Source: Streptomyces dengpaensis
GTDB lineage: Bacteria; Actinomycetota; Actinomycetes; Streptomycetales; Streptomycetaceae
Assembly: GCF_002946835.1 (NCBI RefSeq)
Contig: NZ_CP026652.1
Coordinates: 4,340,001 to 4,404,000, forward strand
Reading direction: 5' to 3'
DNA: 64,000 nt
Below, piece after piece: positions 37,218 through 45,366 of the stretch. The position numbers were made by a program, and so were the translations under genes. Numbering within the stretch: the first letter of the stretch is position 1; every line of letters begins with the position of its first letter. The notes below the pieces were generated by a model. It was not told where the DNA came from, did no database searches, and was given only the letters and a program-made list of their open reading frames with translations.

Positions 37218-37454
37218 ATGGCGAAGCCGCCTGTGCGCAAGCCGAAGAAGAAGGTATGCGCTTTCTGCAAGGACAAGGTCACGTACGTGGACTACAAGGA
37301 CACGAACATGCTGCGGAAGTTCATTTCCGACCGCGGCAAGATCCGTGCCCGCCGCGTGACCGGCAACTGCACGCAGCACCAGCGTGACGTCGCCACGGCC
37401 GTGAAGAACAGCCGTGAGATGGCGCTGCTGCCCTACACCTCCACCGCGCGATAA
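37218..37454 (+). CDS. rpsR: 30S ribosomal protein S18
   Basis: A protein of 78 residues, [20 protein letters not shown], with [20 protein letters not shown]. It keeps the zinc-type Cys motif CAFC with a later C-x-Q-H (GNCTQHQRD), so it is the C+ form of S18. It partners S6. ATG 37218 with CAGGAG about 8 nt upstream. Confidence 0.97.
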   Translation: MAKPPVRKPKKKVCAFCKDKVTYVDYKDTNMLRKFISDRGKIRARRVTGNCTQHQRDVATAVKNSREMALLPYTSTAR

Positions 37455-37472
37455 GGGAAGGGTGACCGACAC

Positions 37473-37919
37473 ATGAAGATCATCCTCACCCACGAGGTCT
37501 CCGGCCTCGGTGCCGCGGGCGACGTCGTCGACGTCAAGGACGGTTACGCTCGCAACTACCTGATCCCGCGGAACTTCGCGATCCGCTGGACCAAGGGCGG
37601 CGAGAAGGACATCGAGCAGATCCGTCGTGCTCGCAAGATCCACGAGATCGCGACCATCGAGCAGGCCAACGAGATCAAGGCCCGCCTCGAGGGTGTGAAG
37701 GTCCGTCTGGCCGTTCGCTCCGGCGACGCCGGTCGTCTCTTCGGTTCCGTCACCCCGGCCGACATCGCCTCGGCGATCAAGGCTTCCGGTGGCCCCGAGG
37801 TCGACAAGCGCCGCATCGAGCTGGGCTCGCCGATCAAGACTCTGGGGGCCCACGAGACGTCCGTGCGTCTGCACCCCGAGGTTGCCGCCAAGGTCAACAT
37901 CGAGGTTGTCGCTGCCTGA
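37473..37919 (+). CDS. rplI: 50S ribosomal protein L9
   Basis: A protein of 148 residues with the N-terminal L9 domain ([20 protein letters not shown]), the long connecting helix (about 40-75) and the C-terminal domain. ATG 37473, 18 nt after rpsR; last gene before the terminator at 37943. Confidence 0.97.
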   Translation: MKIILTHEVSGLGAAGDVVDVKDGYARNYLIPRNFAIRWTKGGEKDIEQIRRARKIHEIATIEQANEIKARLEGVKVRLAVRSGDAGRLFGSVTPADIASAIKASGGPEVDKRRIELGSPIKTLGAHETSVRLHPEVAAKVNIEVVAA

Positions 37920-37942
37920 GTGCAGCGCTCGGCATAGCTGAG

Positions 37943-37976
37943 AGAAGGGTCGCACCCCTCGGGGTGCGGCCCTTCT
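37943..37976 (+). terminator. terminator of rpsF-ssb-rpsR-rplI
   Basis: AGAAGGG-T-CGCACCCC (37943-37958) pairs with GGGGTGCG-G-CCCTTCT (37961-37976), a 16-bp stem with one wobble pair and a tight loop. Confidence 0.85.
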
Positions 37977-38042
37977 GCGTTCACGAGAGGTCGCCGGGCT
38001 TCGCGCGGATCTTGGCTCTCGCCGCTTCACGTGACTCTCGTC

Positions 38043-38056
38043 GTTTCACGTGAAAC
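38043..38056. other. parS site (exact)
   Basis: Exact GTTTCACGTGAAAC between convergent rplI and the MATE gene. A degenerate copy (11/14) lies just upstream at 38024-38037. Confidence 0.95.
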
Positions 38057-38069
38057 GGGGGCTACCGGG

Positions 38070-38083
38070 GTTTCACGTGAAAC
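38070..38083. other. parS site (exact)
   Basis: Second exact copy, 27 bp from the first, ending 2 bp before the stop codon of the MATE gene. Confidence 0.95.
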
Positions 38084-38085
38084 GG

Positions 38086-39423
38086 TCAGCGCGTCGCGCC
38101 TGTGACGATCCAGCGCCCTGAGCGAGAGCGCAGCCACAGGGTCAGCATGCGCATCGTCATCATCAGCGTCATCGTTGCCCACAGGGCGGTGAGCCCGCCG
38201 CCGAGCGTGGGGACGAGCAGCGCGACGGGAGTGAAGACCGCCAGGGTCAGCAGCATGGCCCACGCCAGATACGGTCCGTCCCCAGCCCCCATCAGGACTC
38301 CGTCCAGAACGAAGACGATGCCGCAGATCGGCTGCGAGACGGCCACCACCAGCAGGGCGGGCAGCGCGGCGTTTTGCACGGACGAGTCGCTGCTGAACAG
38401 GGGAAGGAAGAGCGGGCGGGCGGCGATGACCAGCAGGCCGAGCACGATCCCGGCAGCGATGCCCCACTGCACCATGCGGCGGCAGGCCTCCCGGGCACCC
38501 TGGGCGTCGTCCGCGCCGAGATAGCGCCCGATGATGGCCTGCCCGGCGATGGCGATCGCGTCGAGGGCGAAGGCGAGGAGACTCCACAGCGTCAGGATGA
38601 TCTGGTGAGCCGCCACGTCGGCGTCCCCGAGCCGGGCTGCGACCGCCGTGGCGATAACGAGGATCGCCCGCAGCGACAACGTGCGCACAAGCAGGGGTGC
38701 ACCGGCCTGAGCGCAGGCCCGTATCCCCTCGGCATCCGGTCGCAGCGAGGCGCCGTGCTTCCTGGCTCCGCGGATGACGACGTACAGATAGACGACGGCC
38801 ATGCCGCACTGGGCGATGACGGTGCCCCAAGCGGAGCCTGCGATGCCCAGGTCCGCGCCGTAGACAAGGCCGGCGTTGAGGGCGGCATTGGCGACGAAAC
38901 CCCCGACGGCGACGTACAGCGGGGTCTTGGTGTCCTGGAGACCGCGCAGGACACCGGTGGCGGCGAGCACGACGAGCATGGCCGGAATGCCGAGAACTGA
39001 GATACGCAGATAGGTGGTCGCATACGGGGCGGCGGTGTCAGAGGCGCCGAAGAGCTCCATCAGGGCGGGTGCGGTGGGCAGGACGACGGCTATGACGGCT
39101 GCGCCGATCAGCAGGGCGAGCCAGATACCGTCCATGCCTTGGCGGATGGAGGCCCGCAGATCGCCCGCACCGACTTGGCGGGCGACGGCGGCCGTGGTGG
39201 CGTAGGCGAGGAAGACGAAGACGCCGACGGCCGTCACGAGCAGGGTTGAGGCGACGCCGAGACCGGCCAGTTGCGCGGTGCCGAGATGGCCGACGATGGC
39301 GGTGTCGGCCATCACGAAGAGAGGCTCGGCGACGAGTGCGCCGAAGGCCGGAACGGCCAGCGCGACGATCTCTCGGTCGTGCCGACGTCGGGCGGCCCTG
39401 GGTGCCGCGGGAGCCTGTGTCAT
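38086..39423 (-). CDS. MATE-family efflux transporter (DinF-like)
   Basis: A protein of 445 residues with 12 hydrophobic segments. It starts MTQAPAAPRAARRRHDREIVALAVPAFGALVAEPLF and has VMADTAIVGHLG near residue 40, typical of DinF/MATE exporters driven by Na+ or H+. Substrate unknown. ATG 39423; the TTG further upstream is less likely. Divergent from dnaB, with a 460-bp DnaA-box-bearing gap between. Confidence 0.88.
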   Translation of the reverse strand: MTQAPAAPRAARRRHDREIVALAVPAFGALVAEPLFVMADTAIVGHLGTAQLAGLGVASTLLVTAVGVFVFLAYATTAAVARQVGAGDLRASIRQGMDGIWLALLIGAAVIAVVLPTAPALMELFGASDTAAPYATTYLRISVLGIPAMLVVLAATGVLRGLQDTKTPLYVAVGGFVANAALNAGLVYGADLGIAGSAWGTVIAQCGMAVVYLYVVIRGARKHGASLRPDAEGIRACAQAGAPLLVRTLSLRAILVIATAVAARLGDADVAAHQIILTLWSLLAFALDAIAIAGQAIIGRYLGADDAQGAREACRRMVQWGIAAGIVLGLLVIAARPLFLPLFSSDSSVQNAALPALLVVAVSQPICGIVFVLDGVLMGAGDGPYLAWAMLLTLAVFTPVALLVPTLGGGLTALWATMTLMMTMRMLTLWLRSRSGRWIVTGATR

Positions 39424-39611
39424 GAGCACCAATCTAATCTTCCACAGGTAAGAGATGCAATGTCGAAAGGCCCCTTACCTAGGGTCTGGTGACACGCGCC
39501 GCCGTGCACGGTTAGCAGTGATCTTGGTCCGACTGGGGAAGTTTTTCTTCTGCACAGCCGGTGGATGGGAAAGTTGCAGATCAGAGCGGGTTTTCCTGGG
39601 GGTGTGAGGGC

Positions 39612-39700
39612 TTGTTCACAGCGCTGTCCACCGGGTCGTGCACAGGTTTTGTGGGGTTCTCCACAGCATCCGGGTCGTCGTCCACATGGCCTGTGGATAA
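39612..39700. promoter_or_regulatory. cluster of DnaA boxes upstream of dnaB
   Basis: Six sites in 89 bp: TTGTTCACA (39612), CTGTCCACC (39624), TCGTGCACA (39636), TTCTCCACA (39657), TCGTCCACA (39678) and TGTGGATAA (39692, perfect E. coli type on the minus strand). Most match the consensus at 7-9 of 9. This density is far above chance and resembles part of oriC. The rest of the 39424-39882 gap shows no gene. Confidence 0.7.
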
Positions 39701-39882
39701 CCAGATTGGCTGACGGTGCCCGCGGCCCTAACGTGGTGCGGCGCCCGCTCTCTCCTTGGTCCTCGGAAACCTGGCAAATCCGACGCCTCAGAACCGGAGT
39801 TGGGCATCTCAGTTGTCAGTGCCGTGCCGTAGAAATGAGAGGCACGGCTAGGTCCGCCTGGCGGACGGGAGGAGGTGGCTCG

Positions 39883-41358
39883 GTGAGTATTTCCGAGCCC
39901 TTGGACGACCCCTGGGCCGACAGCAGCCCCAGCGATCGTCTGCCTTCTTCCCGTCGGCACGGCAATGGCGGCCGCAGTCGCGACGAGCAGCACGACCGCG
40001 ACCGGGACAACGGTCCGTGGGAGGGCGGAGGTTCGTCCTTCGAGCGCGTACCGCCCCAGGATCTGGACGCCGAGCAGTCCGTCCTGGGTGGCATGCTCCT
40101 GTCCAAGGACGCCATCGCCGATGTCGTCGAGGTCCTCAAGGGCCATGACTTCTACCGGCCGGCGCACGAGACCATCTACCTGGCGATTCTCGATCTGTAC
40201 GCGAAGGGGGAGCCGGCCGACCCCATCACGGTCGCGGCCGAGCTCACCAAGCGGGGCGAGATCACCAAGGTCGGAGGCGCGCCGTATCTCCACACCCTGG
40301 TGCAGACGGTCCCGACCGCGGCGAACGCCGAGTATTACGCGGAGATCGTGCACGAGCGGGCGGTCCTGCGCCGCCTCGTCGAGGCGGGTACGCGCATTAC
40401 CCAGATGGGATACGCGGCCGACGGCGACGTCGACGAGATCGTCAACAGCGCCCAGGCCGAGATCTACGCGGTCACCGAGCAGCGCACCACGGAGGACTAC
40501 CTGCCGCTCGGCGACATCATGGAGGGCGCGCTCGACGAGATCGAAGCGATCGGTTCGCGGTCGGGGGAGATGACCGGCGTGCCGACCGGCTTCACCGATC
40601 TCGACTCGCTCACCAACGGCCTGCACCCGGGCCAGATGATCATCATCGCGGCCCGTCCCGCCATGGGTAAGTCGACGCTGGCTCTGGACTTCGCACGGGC
40701 CTGCTCGATCAAGCACAACATGCCCAGCGTGATCTTCTCGCTCGAAATGGGGCGCAACGAGATCGCGATGCGTTTGCTGTCGGCCGAGGCGCGCGTGGCC
40801 CTGCACCACATGAGGTCCGGCACGATGACCGACGAGGACTGGACCCGCCTCGCGCGCCGCATGCCCGACGTCTCGGCCGCCCCGCTCTACATCGACGACT
40901 CCCCGAACCTGTCGATGATGGAGATCCGCGCCAAATGCCGTCGCCTCAAGCAGCGCAACGACCTGAAGCTGGTGGTCATCGACTATCTCCAGCTGATGCA
41001 GTCGGGTGGCAAGCGGTCCGAGAGCCGCCAGCAGGAAGTCTCGGACATGTCGCGAAACCTGAAGCTGTTGGCCAAGGAGCTTGAGCTGCCGGTCATCGCG
41101 CTGTCGCAGCTGAACCGTGGCCCCGAGCAGCGCACGGACAAGAAGCCGCTGGTCTCGGACCTGCGTGAGTCCGGCTCGATCGAGCAGGACGCGGACATGG
41201 TCATCCTGCTGCACCGCGAGGACGCCTACGAGAAGGAGTCACCGCGCGCGGGCGAGGCGGACATCATCGTCGGCAAGCACCGTAATGGCCCGACAGCGAC
41301 GATCACGGTCGCCTTCCAGGGCCACTACTCACGCTTCGTGGACATGGCGCAGACCTGA
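39883..41358 (+). CDS. dnaB: replicative DNA helicase DnaB
   Basis: A hexameric 5'-3' helicase of 491 residues. The N-terminal primase-interacting domain is at about 60-160 (QDLDAEQSVLGGMLLSKDAI). Walker A is AARPAMGKSTLALDFA near 257-272, and the helicase motif is VVIDYLQLMQSGG near 365. No intein interrupts it. GTG 39883 after GGGAGGAGG; the frame upstream to 39565 crosses the DnaA boxes and is not coding. The first 55 residues are a low-complexity Asp/Arg/Gly extension. It is 36 kb from oriC. Confidence 0.96.
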   Translation: MSISEPLDDPWADSSPSDRLPSSRRHGNGGRSRDEQHDRDRDNGPWEGGGSSFERVPPQDLDAEQSVLGGMLLSKDAIADVVEVLKGHDFYRPAHETIYLAILDLYAKGEPADPITVAAELTKRGEITKVGGAPYLHTLVQTVPTAANAEYYAEIVHERAVLRRLVEAGTRITQMGYAADGDVDEIVNSAQAEIYAVTEQRTTEDYLPLGDIMEGALDEIEAIGSRSGEMTGVPTGFTDLDSLTNGLHPGQMIIIAARPAMGKSTLALDFARACSIKHNMPSVIFSLEMGRNEIAMRLLSAEARVALHHMRSGTMTDEDWTRLARRMPDVSAAPLYIDDSPNLSMMEIRAKCRRLKQRNDLKLVVIDYLQLMQSGGKRSESRQQEVSDMSRNLKLLAKELELPVIALSQLNRGPEQRTDKKPLVSDLRESGSIEQDADMVILLHREDAYEKESPRAGEADIIVGKHRNGPTATITVAFQGHYSRFVDMAQT

Positions 41359-41564
41359 TCCCCCCTTGTAGGTTCCCAGATCCCGTGTCCTTTTCCCGCC
41401 GGCGATGTCCACCGCGTCGACAGGGGGATGGGAATCATGCCCCGTTAACGAGTAGTTCCCCTCTTTGAGGATCGTCCCGGTCGTCGTCTCCATGCGTGGC
41501 CGGGGCAGGACCCCAGCAGCCGGCGGGGCTGTCTGGGGAAACGCGGGGTTGGTGGGGTAGAGCG

Positions 41565-41804
41565 GTGGCCACAGCGGTACGGCTGAGTGTCCGGCGTGGT
41601 GACGAGGCCGTGGAGGAGGATCTGGAGTGGCCGTCGGTGCCGCTCGGGCTGCTGCGGGAGGCCGGGCCGTGGTGGACGTTTCGCTGGTACAAGGGACAGC
41701 AGCACTACTCGGACGATTTCCGGTGCCTGTCTGGCCTGCGACTCCGGGGCCCTCATAGGAGACCGCGACGTAGGCTCACCATGCCGACCGAAGACCGACC
41801 GTAG
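41565..41804 (+). pseudogene. fragment resembling a TnsA-like transposase endonuclease
   Basis: From GTG 41565 the frame reads VATAVRLSVRRGDEAVEE, then PWWTFRWYKGQQHYS. The FRWYKGQxHYS stretch is the pattern I associate with the start of Streptomyces TnsA-like endonuclease subunits. After it, the sequence turns into Arg/Gly-rich frame noise and stops at 41804, so only about 60 residues of homology remain. No TnsB or TnsC gene is nearby. Identification rests on memory of this motif and is moderate. Confidence 0.35.
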
Positions 41805-41810
41805 ACCACT

Positions 41811-42038
41811 GTCAAGCACTGGCAGGAGTGCTCGGACGTCTACGACTTCATCGACCAGATCCGCCTGTGGCCCGGCATGTGGCTGCCCGGCGGAGCCCTC
41901 CGCCACCTTCAGTCCATGCTCATCGGCTACCGCGCAGCCCTCGGCGTGCACAACATCAACGAAACCGGGATCAGCTTACTTGCCACAGAGGCAAATTCGC
42001 GGCCCTGCTGTCACAGTTGCCGGCCCCGTTCGGTCTGA
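41811..42038 (+). pseudogene. fragment of an unrecognised conserved Streptomyces protein
   Basis: In the same frame just after the previous stop, about 60 residues read like real protein: VYDFIDQIRLWPGMWLPGG, then LRHLQSMLIGYRAALGVHNI. The FIDxIRxxPGMWLxGGxLRxLQ pattern recalls short hypothetical proteins in Streptomyces. There is no start codon, and the end is out of pattern (SRPCCHSCRPRSV), so it is a remnant. Confidence 0.4.
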
Positions 42039-42441
42039 GAGTTCGAGATCGGAACGCCGGGACAGAGAGGTGGCGGAGACTCGTGGCGAACGCGGCAACG
42101 AAATCAGGCTTGGCCCCCTTTCGCGCCGGCTACAGGCGAGTCGGACAGGTCTCGGCCGCACGGGAATCGACGAATGCATTCCGCGAAGGCCAGCAATGTG
42201 TCCGTCGTCGGCCTTCTCGACTTCTGGGCTTCGGCCGATGACCGCCGCCCACGTCTCGACAGAGTCGACGGGGTGACCGGCCTCAGCGGTGGGGCAGTGC
42301 GTAAGAGCCGCCGTCCTGGTGCGTCATTCCGACCGCGGACAACGACATCCCGGCCGTCGCATCCGGTAGTGAAGTTGCGCCTCGCGTCGTCCTCCGACAG
42401 ATCATGACCGGCCATCGGCCCATCCGCTAAGGAGCACACTG

Positions 42442-43236
42442 ATGCAACCCGACACCATCGTCCTCGTCCACGGCTTCTGGGTGACGCCGCGGGCCTGGGA
42501 GAGCTGGATCGCCCACTACGAGAACAGGGGCTTCCGTGTCATCGCGCCGCCGTACCCCGGATTCGAGGTGGAGGTCGAGGCCCTCAACGCCGACCCGACC
42601 CCGATCGAGACTGTGACCGTTCCGGCAATCATCTCCAGCCTCGAGAGGCTGATCACGGGGTTGAACCGGCCGCCCATAGTGATGGGTCACTCCGCTGGCG
42701 GCACTTTCACCCAGATCCTCCTGGACCGCGGCCTCGGCGCCGCCGGAGTGGCGATCAACTCCGCGCCCGTCGAGGGCGTGCCGGTCGTACCGCTGTCCCA
42801 GATCCGGTCCCTCTTCCCCGTCCTGAAGAACCCGGCCAACCGGCACCGCGCCGTCGGACTGGACTTCGACCAATGGCGCTACGCCTTTGTGAACACGCTT
42901 CCCGAGGACCAGGCCCGCGCCACGTATGAGCGCTACCACATCCCCGCACCAGGCAGCATCGTTTGGAGCAGCGCGCAGGCCAACCTTCACCCCGGCCACA
43001 CTGACACGTACGTGGACTTCCACAACGCCGACCGGGCACCCCTGCTGTTCCTCTCCGGCGAGTACGACCACCTCATGCCGGCGAAGGTCCAGAAGTCCAA
43101 CGCCAAGCACTACAAGGCAGAGGGCACTACCCCCGAGGTCAAGGTGTTTCCCGGCCGCTCCCACCTGATGCCCGTCCAGGACGGCTGGGAGGAGATCGCC
43201 GACTACGCCCTTGACTGGGCGCTCGCCCACTCCTGA
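42442..43236 (+). CDS. alpha/beta hydrolase
   Basis: A cytosolic hydrolase of 264 residues. The strand-turn VLVHGFW at residues 7-13 gives the oxyanion hole, and GHSAGG near residue 80 holds the nucleophile Ser. The acid is probably Asp in SGEYDHLMP (about 211) and the base His in GRSHLMP (about 238). ATG 42442 with AAGGAG 9 nt upstream. Close in type to AB-hydrolases annotated as non-heme haloperoxidase or esterase-like, but the substrate is unknown. It stands inside the accessory segment. Confidence 0.8.
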   Translation: MQPDTIVLVHGFWVTPRAWESWIAHYENRGFRVIAPPYPGFEVEVEALNADPTPIETVTVPAIISSLERLITGLNRPPIVMGHSAGGTFTQILLDRGLGAAGVAINSAPVEGVPVVPLSQIRSLFPVLKNPANRHRAVGLDFDQWRYAFVNTLPEDQARATYERYHIPAPGSIVWSSAQANLHPGHTDTYVDFHNADRAPLLFLSGEYDHLMPAKVQKSNAKHYKAEGTTPEVKVFPGRSHLMPVQDGWEEIADYALDWALAHS

Positions 43237-43289
43237 GCCGTGCCCGCTACGCGTTCAGGTCGGCATTTGTCCGTTCCGAGCGCTGAAAG

Positions 43290-43760
43290 GGAGCACCACA
43301 CGGATCCGGACGGCTCGGCAGATCGAGGACGAGTGCCTGTACCCGGATGAGGCCGCGCAGGCGCTTGGGCTACCGCGGTCGACGGTCTTCAAGCTGTCCG
43401 CCTGCCGTGAGGGGGGAGGACGCGTTGCGGGCCAAGCCCGGTCCCGGGTCGCCGCTCGAAGCCCACCGGACAGCAGTTGGACAGCCTGTACCGGCTGATC
43501 GTCGGCGGCAACCCGTGTCAGCTCAGGTCCGACTTCGACCTGTGGACCCGCGACCGGTTCGGGAACTGATCCGCCGTGACTTCGGGGTCGTCCTGTCCGC
43601 GGTCAGTGTCGGGCGGCTGCCGCGCAAGCTGGGTCTATCACGTCAGCGGCCACTGTGGCGGGCCAGGAGTTCCCCGCGATCCAGGCCGAGGCGGAACGAC
43701 AACGGGAACCGGAAGTGAGCACGCACAGTGGGAATTCACCTGGACCGGATATCGGTGCCC
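43290..43760 (+). pseudogene. degenerate IS630-family transposase
   Basis: Several frames together give the N-terminal half of an IS630 transposase: AAQALGLPRSTVFKLSACREGG, then with a shift EDALRAKPGPGSP, then LDSLYRLIVGGNP..FDLWTRDRF, then after a stop and shift VRELIRRDFGVVLSAVSVGRL followed by LRKLG-like text, then EFPAIQAEAERQ. The DDE catalytic part is missing. At least three frameshifts or stops. No terminal inverted repeats seen. Confidence 0.75.
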
Positions 43761-44080
43761 GTTGCGCGACGGCGATGTACTCACCCCAGACAGCCAGACC
43801 CCCTTCCCGGCGTGATCAACCCGAAGATCATCCCACCCGCTCAGCCAACGTTGCAGCGGCCCGCGGCGGGTTTCTCCTGGGCCTGATTGGCCCGAGCTTC
43901 TTGCGGATTGGGCGCACGTCGTATCAATTCAGCAGCTCTCCCTGTCACATTTCGTCCAGCTATTTCATCAATGGTGTGGAACCGCCAGCAGGTTCCATCT
44001 TCCAACCGGATCGTCTCCGGCCCTGCGGCACTCCAGGTCACCGCAGGCCGACGACCGCCAATTTCCCTTGGAGGGACTCC

Positions 44081-44938
44081 ATGTTCAGTACGTCCAGGCG
44101 CTTGCGCCGCGCTCTTCTCACCACCCTGGCCGTCACACTCGGCACAGCCGCGGTGGTCACCCCCATGGCCACCGCAGCCCCCGGGCAGCAGTCGGCCGAG
44201 CCCCGGCCGACCGTCGTCCTGGTTCATGGCGCCTGGGCGGACTCCGCCGGTTGGGACGGTGTGGTCAAGCGCCTGCAGGCGGACGGCTACAAGGTGACCG
44301 CCCCGGCCAACCCGCTGCGCGGCCTGGCCAGCGACTCCGCCTACCTCGCCGCTTATCTCAAGACGATCCCCGGCCCGGTCGTCCTGGTCGGCCACTCGTA
44401 CGGTGGCGCAGTGGTCACCAACGCGGCCACCCAGAGTTCCAACGTCAAGGCCCTTGTCTACGTCGCCGGCTTCGCCCTCGAGAAGGGCGAGAGCGGCAAC
44501 GAGATGTTCGCCAAGTTCCCGGGTTCGCACCTCACCGACGACCCGGCCGCGCCGGTGCCCACCGCGCTCAACGCTGTTCCCTTCCCCGAGGCCGACGGCA
44601 CGACGGGGGTGGACCTCTACATCAAGCCGGACAAGTTCCGCGACGTCTTCCTCAGCAACCGCCTCACGGCCCCCACCGCCGCCTCCCTGGCCGCGACCCA
44701 GCGCCCGATCAGTGCCCAGGCGGCCGGGGACCTCTCGGGCACCCCGGCCTGGAAGACCATCCCCTCCTGGTACCTGGTCGCCAGTGAGGACCACGTCATC
44801 CCGCCGGCCGCTGAGCGCTACATGGCCGAGCGCGCGGGCTCCCACACCATCGAGATCGACGCTCCGCACGCGGTCCATGTCAGCAACCCGGGCGTCGTCA
44901 CCGGGCTCGTCGAGCGAGCCGCCTCCAAGGTCGGCTGA
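44081..44938 (+). CDS. secreted alpha/beta hydrolase
   Basis: A protein of 285 residues. The signal peptide MFSTSRRLRRALLTTLAVTLG..ATAAP ends near residue 34. The mature enzyme has VVLVHGAWADSAGWD (oxyanion region), GHSYGG near 105 with the nucleophile Ser, SEDHVIPP near 233 (acid) and APHAVHVSNPG near 265 (base His). It belongs to the widespread secreted alpha/beta hydrolase group of Streptomyces; substrate unknown. ATG 44081 with GGAGG about 7 nt upstream; the frame open upstream to 43655 covers the transposase relic and is not used. Confidence 0.85.
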   Translation: MFSTSRRLRRALLTTLAVTLGTAAVVTPMATAAPGQQSAEPRPTVVLVHGAWADSAGWDGVVKRLQADGYKVTAPANPLRGLASDSAYLAAYLKTIPGPVVLVGHSYGGAVVTNAATQSSNVKALVYVAGFALEKGESGNEMFAKFPGSHLTDDPAAPVPTALNAVPFPEADGTTGVDLYIKPDKFRDVFLSNRLTAPTAASLAATQRPISAQAAGDLSGTPAWKTIPSWYLVASEDHVIPPAAERYMAERAGSHTIEIDAPHAVHVSNPGVVTGLVERAASKVG

Positions 44939-45366
44939 GCCGACGGCCCTGCCGCGGCGTGCGGTGCAGCGGCTGCCGGTCCCGACCAGATAGGTGAGGC
45001 GCGGTGGCGCCCCGGGCCGCACCGCCCGGTCGGGACTGCGGTCAGCCGACTGTACTGCGGGCCGCAGCGAGCCGGCACGGTCCAGAGGGAGAACGAAGCG
45101 GACCGTGCCGGTTCCGGCGCCACTGCGGGCGCTGTCGGACGGTGGCGTCGCGGAGCCGCTGCGGTCATAACGGCAGTTGACAAGCCTGTCACGCGACTGG
45201 AAGTGCTCACTCGCCTCCCTGTCCCAACTTGTCGGCTGCTTCGTCGATGGATGTGTAACCGCCATGGCGGGGGGCAGCCGACTCCGAAACCTACACACCT
45301 CGCGGGCTATTAAGGCGCTGGGGAAATGCGCTCGACGTGCGGTAGCTGGGCAGGTGGACTGGGGGG
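44939..45366. other. gap at right edge of accessory segment
   Basis: Some 430 bp without a convincing gene. The sequence is GC-rich with Arg/Ala/Pro-type frames on both strands. TTGACA at 45177-45182 could be a -35 for the next gene, but no well-spaced -10 is evident. Confidence 0.4.

Larger units (their letters stand above)
41359..42441. other. degenerate region, left part of accessory segment
   Basis: Over 1 kb without an intact gene. It carries the TnsA-like fragment (41565-41804) and an unknown fragment (41811-42038). From 42040 to 42441 I see open frames on both strands (plus to 42276, minus 42104-42439), but none has a recognisable family or a good ribosome-binding site. Base use is less strictly Streptomyces-like than in flanking genes, by eye. 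Confidence 0.5.

Noticed and set aside
38024..38037. GCTTCACGTGACTC as a parS site
   Set aside because: Only 11 of 14 positions match; probably a decayed copy next to two exact sites.
39883..41358. Intein in DnaB
   Set aside because: DnaB often carries inteins in actinobacteria, but here the Walker A and later motifs are continuous and length is normal.
42104..42439. Minus-strand frame of 111 codons in the accessory gap
   Set aside because: Arg/Pro-rich, no ribosome-binding site, no family resemblance; likely a GC-rich shadow.
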